This document shows, one piece after another, positions 1-6,225 of a stretch of DNA of 16,749 nt (position 1 is its first letter; the number at the start of each line of letters is the position of its first letter). The DNA comes from Chloroflexota bacterium (GTDB lineage Bacteria > Chloroflexota > Ktedonobacteria > Ktedonobacterales > Ktedonobacteraceae): assembly GCA_902810755.1 (NCBI GenBank), contig CADDYT010000140.1, positions 1 through 16,749 of the forward strand, given 5' to 3'. The position numbers and the translations under genes were made by a program. Under the pieces are notes generated by a model that worked only from the letters and a program-made list of their open reading frames with translations, was not told the origin of the DNA and made no database searches.

Positions 1-142
1 TGGCCTGCGCGGCGTTGGCACGGGCTTCAGTTAACGCCTCTGGGGCCATCTCTTGCGGCTGGCCTGCGTCGCGCTAGCACAGCCTGAAGTGAACGCTTCT
101 GGGGTTATCCCTTGCCGGTGGCCTGCGGGAATCACAGCCTGC
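1..142. repeat. 59-bp direct tandem repeat, about 2.4 copies
   Basis: Units begin at 1, 60 and 119, each with TGGCCTGC, giving an exact 59-base period. The first two copies are clearly diverged but align end to end. The third is cut short after about 24 bases and runs into unrelated sequence. The array may extend left of the window. A related single copy lies at about 2294-2333. No reading frame is convincing here, so the repeat is probably intergenic. Function unknown. Confidence 0.75.
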
Positions 143-394
143 TTTTCCTATCTGTCCACTTTTTTGCCGATACAGTCGTTACTATATTGCCAGGGTTATG
201 GTACACCACGAGCAAGCCCTCTCGAATGGCTCATGCGGCGTAGTATGCAGCGCGACCTGTTCGAGTCAGTTTCTTATGGCGAGCCATTGAAAATGTGGGA
301 CGTGTCATTCTGAGCGCAGCGAAGAATGGCACGCCGGAGACGTTTTTCGTAGCATGTGGATAGTGTCGTGTTTTTCCTTTGCAGGAGGTAACGG
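143..394. other. Non-coding stretch upstream of receiver gene
   Basis: No convincing gene is seen on either strand; the short open frames have no ribosome site or recognisable protein. It contains an AT-rich patch around 160-190 that could hold a weak promoter (TATATT at 183-188, but no good -35) and the inverted repeat at 303-331. Confidence 0.5.
303..331. repeat. Inverted repeat with GTCATTCTGAGC-type core
   Basis: TGTCATTCT (303-311) and AGAATGGCA (323-331) pair over 8 of 9 positions, the exception being a G/T wobble, around an 11-base loop. The sequence resembles a short interspersed element (GTCATTCTGAGCG...CGAAGAAT) that I recall from many bacterial intergenic regions. That resemblance is from memory, not a search. 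Confidence 0.5.
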
Positions 395-814
395 ATGCAA
401 TATCATCGCAGGCAGGATGCCGCGTATGTTCTCAATACACAGGAGAAAATGATCTTGCTGGTTGAGCAGGACGATGCCGTAGGGGCTATGTTTGTCGGGG
501 CCATCAGCAAGAAGTTCCCGGACTATCATATTGTGCGGTTGCCAAACATGGTGGCTGCGTTGCATTTCACGCGCGTGGTGCAACCGGCTTTGCTGCTCAT
601 TGATGCTGACCTCAGTGGGGGCGGCGGCATCTTTCTCTATGACCTGCTCAGCCGCAGAAGTAATCTAACTCACGTGCCGACCATCATTTTAGGCAAGAAA
701 CTGGATGGCAGCTACCGGCGCGAACTCGCAAAACGCAAGCTCGTCGGCCTCAGCATACCAATGGATACTCGCCTCTTGCTCTCGACCGTCAAAAACGCCC
801 TGCGTGGCTCTTGA
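395..814 (+). CDS. Degenerate response-regulator receiver-domain protein (139 aa)
   Basis: A single-domain CheY-like protein with no output domain. The fold is recognisable from MILLVEQDD (19-27, first strand and acidic turn), ALLLIDADLSGGGG (65-78, with D70 at the phospho-acceptor position) and VPTIILGKK (94-102). Two hallmark residues are changed: the switch Thr/Ser after the fourth strand is Gly100, and the invariant Lys before the cis-proline is Ile121 (I121-P122). One of the paired acidic residues near the N-terminus may also be Gln25. Phosphorylation may therefore be weak or absent even though D70 remains. The start is well supported by AGGAGGT at 383-389, 5 bases upstream of the ATG; Met19 is an alternative. 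No kinase is adjacent; the nearest is at 6226. It is followed by a plausible terminator. Confidence 0.8.
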   Translation: MQYHRRQDAAYVLNTQEKMILLVEQDDAVGAMFVGAISKKFPDYHIVRLPNMVAALHFTRVVQPALLLIDADLSGGGGIFLYDLLSRRSNLTHVPTIILGKKLDGSYRRELAKRKLVGLSIPMDTRLLLSTVKNALRGS

Positions 815-848
815 TGCTCGTTTTCGCCCCCTGCTTGCTCAGCTGTAC

Positions 849-888
849 CTCCGGGGCCGTTTTGTCTCTGCCGGAGACCTTTTCTTTT
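849..888 (+). terminator. Probable Rho-independent terminator after receiver gene
   Basis: CTCCGG (849-854) pairs with CCGGAG (871-876) around a 16-base loop. A T-rich tract (880-888, 8 of 9 T) follows after three bases. The stem is short and the loop long, so the call is moderate. Confidence 0.4.
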
Positions 889-981
889 GCTGCTCAGCAG
901 TCTATACTGTAGCATGTTGGCGCGAACCTGTACGATAATATCGGCTACGGTATTTCAAGAGTGGCGAAAGGATGTGGTTCT

Positions 982-2214
982 ATGTCGCATACAAATATCA
1001 AGGTGTACGGGACTTACTGGTGCAGCGATTGCAAGCGCAGCAAGAAATTCCTGGGTGAACAGCGCGTCCATTACGAGTTTATCAACATTGAAGAAGATGC
1101 CGACGGCCAGGCGGTGGTGCGCGACCTGCAAAACGGCGGCATGAGCATCCCAACCATCGTCTTTGAGGATGGCACATTTCTCGTTGAACCGACGAATGCG
1201 CAACTGGCGGCGAAGCTGGGTCTGGAGACGAAGGCAAAGTGTGAATATTACGATCTGATTACCGTTGGCGGTGGGCCAACCGCGCTCACGACCGCCATCT
1301 ACGCTGCGCGCGACGGCTTCGATGTGCTGGTGATCGAGCGTAGCGGCCTCGGCGGCCAGGCAGGTATCACCGAACGGCTGGACAACTACCCTGGCTTCCC
1401 TGAAGGCGTGACGGGCGCGGATTTTGCCGACCGCATCATCGAGCAGGCGAAACGCTTTGGCGTGGAACTGCTTTCGGCGCAGGACGTGGTGAGCATCAGC
1501 CGGGACATGGAAGATTACCTGGTCAAGACCGATGCCGGGCATATGTACCGCGCCCACGCTGTGCTGATCGCCACCGGTTCGACCTACAAACGGCTGGGCG
1601 TGAAGGGCGAGGATGACTATATCGGCGCGGGCGTCCATTTCTGCGCCACCTGCGACGGCCCATTCTACCGGGGGCAGGAGGTCGCCGTCATTGGTGGCGG
1701 CAACAGCGCGGTAGAGGAGGCGGCGTTTCTGACGCGCTTCTCCCCGAAAGTGACGATTCTGGCGCGCGGCCCCGCATTGCGCGCCAGCAAGGTAGCGGCG
1801 GACAAAGCTTTCGAGTCGCCGCAGATCGATGTCCGTTTCAACACCGAGGTAGTGGAGTTCAAAGGCGCGAACAATCACCTGAATACTGTTTTCGTCAGGA
1901 ACAGCGAGAGCGGGGAGGTGAGCGAGCTGCGCGTTCCCGGCGTCTTCGTCTTCATCGGCCTCACGCCCAACAGCGAGCCGTTCCGCGACCTTGTCAAAGT
2001 CGATGACCAGGGTTTCATTGTGACGGGCATCGATTTCCAGACCAGCATGCCCGGCCTCTTCGCCGCCGGTGACGTGCGCGCGGGCAGCACCAAACAACTC
2101 GTCAGCGCCGCCGGTGAAGGCGCGGCAGCCGCCATCGCCATTCGCGAATACCTGCGCGGCCACGCCCCCCATGCTATGGGCGATACGCTCGCGGCAAGCG
2201 GCGCAATAGAGTAA
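982..2214 (+). CDS. trxB: Glutaredoxin (mycoredoxin-like)-thioredoxin reductase fusion (410 aa)
   Basis: Cytosolic NAD(P)H-dependent dithiol reductase carrying its own redoxin. Residues about 4-80 are a glutaredoxin/mycoredoxin-like domain with the active site W-C14-S-D-C17 and the IPTIVF cis-proline segment. Residues about 88-395 are a low-molecular-weight thioredoxin reductase: FAD motif GGGPTA (96-101), catalytic C221-A-T-C224, nucleotide motif GGGNSA (238-243) and the C-terminal GLFAAGD FAD motif. A normal TrxB is about 310-320 aa, so the extra length is the redoxin. I prefer ATG 982, which has AAAGGA at 967-972 nine bases upstream; a GTG at 961 would add seven residues. It seems to be monocistronic. 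Inference: the redoxin passes electrons from the reductase to downstream targets, or is itself the main substrate. Confidence 0.93.
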   Translation: MSHTNIKVYGTYWCSDCKRSKKFLGEQRVHYEFINIEEDADGQAVVRDLQNGGMSIPTIVFEDGTFLVEPTNAQLAAKLGLETKAKCEYYDLITVGGGPTALTTAIYAARDGFDVLVIERSGLGGQAGITERLDNYPGFPEGVTGADFADRIIEQAKRFGVELLSAQDVVSISRDMEDYLVKTDAGHMYRAHAVLIATGSTYKRLGVKGEDDYIGAGVHFCATCDGPFYRGQEVAVIGGGNSAVEEAAFLTRFSPKVTILARGPALRASKVAADKAFESPQIDVRFNTEVVEFKGANNHLNTVFVRNSESGEVSELRVPGVFVFIGLTPNSEPFRDLVKVDDQGFIVTGIDFQTSMPGLFAAGDVRAGSTKQLVSAAGEGAAAAIAIREYLRGHAPHAMGDTLAASGAIE

Positions 2215-2228
2215 GATGCTATCTATAG

Positions 2229-2270
2229 AGCCGGAGCAGGCCATTCCGTGCAGACAGCCGGAGCAGGCCA
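2229..2270. repeat. 15-bp direct repeat, two copies
   Basis: AGCCGGAGCAGGCCA occurs at 2229-2243 and again at 2256-2270 with a 27-base period. Its reverse complement carries the same TGGCCTGC core seen at 1, 60, 119 and 3936, so these intergenic spacers share a repeat vocabulary. Confidence 0.65.
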
Positions 2271-2293
2271 CCTCTTGACGGTGGTCTGCTCAC

Positions 2294-2333
2294 GTTCAGG
2301 TTCACGCCTGTGAGGCCATCCCTTATGACCTGC
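2294..2333 (+). repeat. Dispersed copy of the 59-bp repeat unit
   Basis: The stretch TTCAGGTTCACGCCTG...GAGGCCATCCCTT...GACCTGC lines up with the second half of the unit at 28-67 (TTCAGTTAACGCCTC...GGGCCATCTCTTG...GGCCTGC), with a few substitutions and a short deletion. It lies between trxB and glgA. Confidence 0.55.
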
Positions 2334-2375
2334 AGCGCGCTCGCTTTTCGGCCTCTCTATCTTGCCACGTCCCGC

Positions 2376-2404
2376 TTTCGTCTTTCCTGCCTCTCTGATA
2401 TAAT
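2376..2404 (+). promoter_or_regulatory. glgA promoter, extended -10 type
   Basis: A perfect TATAAT at 2399-2404 is preceded by TG plus one base (2396-2398), an extended -10 element. The -35 position (2376-2381, TTTCGT) is poor, as is common for extended -10 promoters. Transcription would start near 2411, leaving a 5' leader of about 25 bases. A purine-rich ribosome site (GGGAGAG, 2422-2428) lies 8 bases before the ATG. Confidence 0.6.
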
Positions 2405-2436
2405 AGATCAAACGTTGTAGTGGGAGAGAGACAGAT

Positions 2437-3906
2437 ATGGACTACGAGCAGCCTCTCAGAATATTGATCCTCGCAGCTGAAATTGTGCCATTTGCGAAAG
2501 TTGGGGGTCTGGCAGACGTGGTGGGCGCGTTGCCAAAAGCGTTCAAAGCTCTGGGCCACGATGTGCGTCTGGTGATGCCCCGCTACCGGCAGGTCAACCC
2601 CGAACGCTTCGGCCTGCAACCGGTGCTGGAATCGCTCAAAGTCGATATGAACAGCTTCCAGGTTCCTGTCAGTGTACTGGAAGGGACGATTGGCGATGAG
2701 ATTCCCGTCTATATGATCGACTCGCCGCGCTACTTTGATCGCGAGAACATCTATGGCTATACCGATGATGGGGAACGTTTCATCATTTTCTGTCGCAGCG
2801 CGTTAGAGACGATGCGCGCATTGGAGTGGTCGCCGGATATCATTCACTGCCACGACTGGCATACCGGCATAGTCCCGAACTGGATGCATACCATCTACCA
2901 CGACGATCCCTTTTTTGCCGATGCCGCCACCGTCTATACCATTCATAATCTGGCCTATCAGGGCATCTTCGGCTATCGCATCCTTGAGGTCGCCGGCGTC
3001 GCGGCCCAGGGCTTTCTGTACCCGCAGATCACGGAACTGGCGAACGTTGTGGATATCATGGGGCGCGGTATTCTCTTTGCCGATGCCATCACGACCGTCA
3101 GCGAACGCTATGCGCAGGAGATTTTGACGCCGACCTTTGGCGAGAAGCTCGATCACCTGCTGCGTTCGCGCCGCGACCGCCTCTTCGGCATTCTCAACGG
3201 ACTTGACTATCAGGAAATGAATCCGGCGACCGATCGCTACATCCATACCAACTTCGATATCAATTCGCTGGAGAAGCGTGACCAGAATAAACAGGCCTTG
3301 CAGGAGGAGGCGCATCTACCGGTGCGGCCCGATGTCCCCCTGCTGGCTATGATCTCGCGCCTCGCCGACCAGAAGGGCTTTGACCTGCTGGCGCAGATTA
3401 TCGAGCCGGTGCTGGCGCAGGGCGTGCAGTTTGTGGTACTGGGCATTGGCGATCAGCACTATCACGAACTGTTCCAGAATCTGGCGGCGCGCTACCCGGA
3501 GCAGGTGGCCATTTTCCTGACGTTCAACACCGAGTTGGCGCAGCATATCTACGCCGGCAGCGACATGTTTCTCATGCCCTCGCGCTTTGAACCCTGCGGC
3601 CTCGGCCAGTTGATTGCCATGCGCTATGGCAGCGTACCCATTGTGCGCTCTGTCGGTGGTCTGGCCGATACCGTGCAGGAGTACGACCCGCGCACCAACG
3701 AGGGCAACGGCTTCGCGTTCAACAACTACGACCCCTGGGAGTTTTTCGCCGCCATCGTGCGCGCCCTGGAACTCTACCGTTTCACGGAGAACTGGCGCAC
3801 TTTGCAACGACGCTGCATGACGGCAGACCACTCCTGGCAGGCCTCGGCGCTACGCTACATCGATGTGTACCGCAACGCGCTGGCCTTTCATAAGAGCGGC
3901 AAATAG
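2437..3906 (+). CDS. glgA: Glycogen synthase (ADP-glucose type, GT5, 489 aa)
   Basis: Transfers glucose from ADP-glucose to the non-reducing end of an alpha-1,4-glucan; cytosolic glycogen synthesis. Two Rossmann-like halves are visible. The N-terminal half carries K21-V-G-G-L-A-D (the substrate-phosphate KxGG motif; the usual Thr is Val) and H139-D-W-H142-T. The C-terminal half carries PSRFEPCGLGQL (381-392) with the catalytic-region Glu385, followed by VRSVGGLADTV. The length is normal for bacterial GlgA. The gene has its own extended -10 promoter and is followed within three bases by a strong GC hairpin, so it is probably a single-gene transcript. No other glg gene is adjacent. Specificity for ADP- rather than UDP-glucose is inferred from the family. 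Confidence 0.96.
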   Translation: MDYEQPLRILILAAEIVPFAKVGGLADVVGALPKAFKALGHDVRLVMPRYRQVNPERFGLQPVLESLKVDMNSFQVPVSVLEGTIGDEIPVYMIDSPRYFDRENIYGYTDDGERFIIFCRSALETMRALEWSPDIIHCHDWHTGIVPNWMHTIYHDDPFFADAATVYTIHNLAYQGIFGYRILEVAGVAAQGFLYPQITELANVVDIMGRGILFADAITTVSERYAQEILTPTFGEKLDHLLRSRRDRLFGILNGLDYQEMNPATDRYIHTNFDINSLEKRDQNKQALQEEAHLPVRPDVPLLAMISRLADQKGFDLLAQIIEPVLAQGVQFVVLGIGDQHYHELFQNLAARYPEQVAIFLTFNTELAQHIYAGSDMFLMPSRFEPCGLGQLIAMRYGSVPIVRSVGGLADTVQEYDPRTNEGNGFAFNNYDPWEFFAAIVRALELYRFTENWRTLQRRCMTADHSWQASALRYIDVYRNALAFHKSGK

Positions 3907-3908
3907 TA

Positions 3909-3935
3909 CCCCGGTGGCAGGCCTGCCGCCAGGGG
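3909..3935 (+). terminator. GC-rich hairpin after glgA (terminator-like, no T tract)
   Basis: CCCC...GGGG arms enclose the perfect 12-base palindrome GGCAGGCCTGCC (3916-3927), with a wobble and one bulged A, beginning three bases after the glgA stop. No run of T follows, so it may be a 3'-end stabiliser or a repeat rather than a classic intrinsic terminator. TGGCCTGC at 3936-3943 adjoins it. Confidence 0.45.
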
Positions 3936-4074
3936 TGGCCTGCGGCGGCGGGGCGAGGCTGGGCAGGGGAGGATACTGCCGTTGCACAACCCCGAATGGG
4001 GAGAAGGGCTGTGGCGGCAGTACCCGTTCGTGGGGTGTAGAAATATTCTTTCTGCCATACAAGAAAACGGAAAT

Positions 4075-4081
4075 GAGGAGG
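4075..4081 (+). promoter_or_regulatory. Ribosome binding site deciding the larC start
   Basis: GAGGAGG at 4075-4081 lies 8 bases before GTG 4090 and 5 before TTG 4087, immediately ahead of the conserved LarC N-terminus. It rules against the upstream in-frame TTG at 3982, which would add about 36 residues of non-family sequence. Confidence 0.75.
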
Positions 4082-4089
4082 AAAATTTG

Positions 4090-5334
4090 GTGAAGGGAGA
4101 GAACATTCTCTATCTTGATTGCCAGTCCGGCATCAGTGGTGATATGTTTCTGGGCGCGCTACTGGACCTGCAGGCCGGTTTCTCGCTGGAGACGCTGCGT
4201 GCAATGCTGGCAGAGATGCCCCTCAATGACTACGAACTGGCGCTGCACCCGTTTGCAGATAAAGGTATTCGCGGCTCGCGCTTTGAGGTATTGCTGACAG
4301 AGCAAGATCAGCCGACGCGCCATCTGTCCGATATTGTCAGTCTGTTGCAGGTGGCCCCACTTCCCGCTCGTGTCCGTGAGAGAGCTATATCCATCTTCCA
4401 TTGCCTGGCCGAAGCGGAAGCCGCCGTTCACGGAACCGGCATCGAAGAAGTCCACTTCCACGAAGTTGGCGCGGTCGATGCCATTATCGACATCACCGGA
4501 GCGGCCCTTGCCGTAGAGACGCTGGGTATCAAGCAGATGTTTGCCTCGCCGCTTCCCCTGACGAGCGGACACGTGAAGACTGCGCATGGCCTCTTGCCGC
4601 TGCCAGCGCCCGCGACGTTGGAGATTCTGCGCCGGGTAGCTGCCCCATGGAAGCCATGTCCCGTCGAAGGAGAGCTGGTCACGCCGACGGGCGCGGCCAT
4701 CCTGGCGTCACTGGCCCGTTTCGAGACGCCGACAATCGCGGTTGAGCAGGTAGGCTGCGGCTTCGGCAAAAAATCGCTTCCCTGGCCCAACTGTCTGCGC
4801 GCCTGTCTCGGCACGGCGCCCACTATGCAGCAGGCTGGCGAAGATGAAAGGCTCGCCGATGTCGACTGGGTGACGCTAATTGAGACCAATATCGATAATA
4901 TGCCGGGCGAGCAACTGGGCGGCCTGATGGAGCGCCTGCTGGCGGCGGGCGCGCTGGACGTGGCCTACATTCCCATGCAGATGAAAAAGAATCGTCCCGC
5001 CGTTATGCTCAGCGTCATCTCCCCCCTGGAAAAGGGCGAGGCGCTGGCGCAGCTCATCCTGCGCGAAAGCGGCACGCTGGGCGTGCGCATGCAGCAGGTA
5101 CAGAGGCGCAAAGCGCAGCGATCTCAGCAGCGCATCGAGACGCCGCTTGGCCCTATGCTGGTGAAAGTCAAACGCCTGGGCCATCGCGTGCTGAGCGCCG
5201 CCCCGGAATACGAGGAATGTGAACGCATAGCGCGAGCGCAAAATATACCCCTGGAAACCGTCTATAAGGTTGCACAGCAGGTGATAGCGTCAGCTATAAT
5301 AGGAGTGAGAGGAGAAAACGAAGATAAGCAGTAG
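4090..5334 (+). CDS. larC: LarC, nickel insertion protein for the nickel-pincer cofactor (414 aa)
   Basis: LarC is the CTP-dependent cyclometallase that inserts nickel into the pyridinium bis-thiocarboxylate mononucleotide, the cofactor of lactate racemase and related enzymes. The N-terminal domain has the family signature ILYLDCQSGISGDMFLGA (6-23) and the His-rich H122-F-H124-E-V-G-A-V-D130. A TPTGAAIL segment follows. The C-terminal domain begins at about E265-T-N-I-D-N-M, where families usually read NIDDM (here Asn270), and continues with QMKKNRPA. Both halves are in one frame, unlike lactobacilli, where larC1/larC2 need a programmed frameshift. The start is GTG 4090 (or TTG 4087). No larA, larB or larE is adjacent in the window, so the client enzyme is unknown. 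Confidence 0.93.
   Translation: MKGENILYLDCQSGISGDMFLGALLDLQAGFSLETLRAMLAEMPLNDYELALHPFADKGIRGSRFEVLLTEQDQPTRHLSDIVSLLQVAPLPARVRERAISIFHCLAEAEAAVHGTGIEEVHFHEVGAVDAIIDITGAALAVETLGIKQMFASPLPLTSGHVKTAHGLLPLPAPATLEILRRVAAPWKPCPVEGELVTPTGAAILASLARFETPTIAVEQVGCGFGKKSLPWPNCLRACLGTAPTMQQAGEDERLADVDWVTLIETNIDNMPGEQLGGLMERLLAAGALDVAYIPMQMKKNRPAVMLSVISPLEKGEALAQLILRESGTLGVRMQQVQRRKAQRSQQRIETPLGPMLVKVKRLGHRVLSAAPEYEECERIARAQNIPLETVYKVAQQVIASAIIGVRGENEDKQ
5270..5300 (+). promoter_or_regulatory. Candidate promoter inside the larC 3' end
   Basis: TTGCAC (5270-5275) and a perfect TATAAT (5295-5300) are separated by 19 bases, longer than ideal. It lies 70-100 bases before the DUF1992 gene and could give that gene independent transcription. 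No terminator separates the two genes, so co-transcription with larC is also possible. Confidence 0.35.
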
Positions 5335-5369
5335 CACGGTAATGAGCCTGCCTGGAAATAGAGCATATC

Positions 5370-5918
5370 ATGGATTTTAAGGATTATCGCAAGCGCAAAG
5401 AGCAGACCGAACTGGAGATACCGAAACCGACGACAGGCCGCTTTCGCGGCAAGTTCTATTACGACTCTATCGAAGAGCAGATTCGTCAGGCGCAGGAGCG
5501 TGGGGAGTTCGATAACCTGCCCGGCTTCGGCAAACCGCTCAGATTGGAGGACAACCCCTATGAAGGCGACAGAGCGATGGGCTATCACCTGCTCAAAAGC
5601 AACGACATGGCCCCTCAGGAAATAGAGTTGCTCAAAGAGATTCGCAGCGAATACGCGCGCATCGAGGCAAAGCTGAAGAGGTTGTGCCAGCAGGGACAGC
5701 AATTGCGCCAGCGCCGCGTTGCTCCTTTCCCCAGCGAGAAGCGCGCTTTCAATCGCTCGGTGGAAAAAGCCGCCGGGGAATATGAGCGCGTGCTGCGCAC
5801 CCTCAACAAGAAAATTCTGACTCTTAACCTGATTGTACCGCCTGTCATGCACCAGAACATGTACAACGTCGAGCAACTGGTGCAGCGTTTCCGCGACTCC
5901 TGCCCCCTCTTCTCCTGA
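5370..5918 (+). CDS. DUF1992 / DnaJC28-like conserved protein (182 aa)
   Basis: Belongs to the family found in DnaJ homologue subfamily C member 28 and small bacterial proteins (DUF1992). The hallmark is residues 34-63: IEEQIRQAQERGEFDNLPG, followed by GKPL and a DNPY segment. The C-terminal half is charged and probably helical or coiled-coil (about 85-155), ending in a conserved-looking NLIVPP stretch. There is no J domain, signal peptide or membrane segment. The molecular function is unknown; a chaperone-related role is only suggested by the eukaryotic name. The ribosome site is weak (GGAAATAGAG, 5354-5363), but no better start exists before the conserved region. It lies 35 bases after larC in the same direction, and a large inverted repeat follows. 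Confidence 0.88.
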   Translation: MDFKDYRKRKEQTELEIPKPTTGRFRGKFYYDSIEEQIRQAQERGEFDNLPGFGKPLRLEDNPYEGDRAMGYHLLKSNDMAPQEIELLKEIRSEYARIEAKLKRLCQQGQQLRQRRVAPFPSEKRAFNRSVEKAAGEYERVLRTLNKKILTLNLIVPPVMHQNMYNVEQLVQRFRDSCPLFS

Positions 5919-5945
5919 CGGGTACATTGGTACTATCTGTTCCAT

Positions 5946-5998
5946 CGCAATGAACGGCTGCCGCCTCCCATCATGGGAACAAAGAGCCGTTCATTGCG
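5946..5998. repeat. Perfect 14-bp inverted repeat with nested inner stem
   Basis: CGCAATGAACGGCT (5946-5959) is exactly complementary to 5985-5998. Inside, TCCCA (5966-5970) pairs with TGGGA (5974-5978), leaving a symmetric 6x6 internal loop. The element sits 27 bases after the DUF1992 stop. There is no immediate T tract, so it could be a 3'-end structure, a terminator of unusual type or a mobile-element remnant. Confidence 0.7.
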
Positions 5999-6225
5999 CT
6001 CTGCATCGTTCATTTCCCGCTTTTCCCATAAATAAATACTGCCTTCTTGCTTTGGTGGCGTTTGTATACTTATCAATAAGGGAAACTGTGGGATAAGATC
6101 GGTGAGAGAGATAGATATCCATATGTTGGTATGTTCAACATAAAAGCCCATCTATATGAACGGGAGGGCAGATATAGCGTGATGCATACAGAATATTGCC
6201 GCTATAACAAAGGAGTCAAGCGGGG
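5999..6225 (+). promoter_or_regulatory. Leader region of the sensor kinase with two inverted repeats
   Basis: No gene is seen. TATGTTG (6122-6128) and CAACATA (6136-6142) form a 7-bp inverted repeat with a 7-base spacer, operator-like in size. TATAGCG (6173-6179) pairs with CGCTATA (6200-6206) just before the ribosome site AAAGGAG (6209-6215). A TATACT at 6065-6070 could be a -10, but I find no matching -35. Confidence 0.35.

Noticed and set aside
1..142. CRISPR array
   Set aside because: The units are contiguous 59-bp tandem repeats, with no short repeats separated by unique spacers and no cas genes.
53..313. 86-codon plus-strand open frame at the left end
   Set aside because: It runs through the tandem repeat, has no ribosome site and shows no protein similarity.
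955..2271. 438-codon minus-strand open frame opposite the TrxR fusion
   Set aside because: It is a GC-driven shadow; the plus strand carries all TrxR and glutaredoxin motifs.
3982..4089. Upstream TTG extension of larC
   Set aside because: The added residues are unlike LarC, cross a GC-rich spacer and lie before a strong GAGGAGG site that points to 4087/4090.
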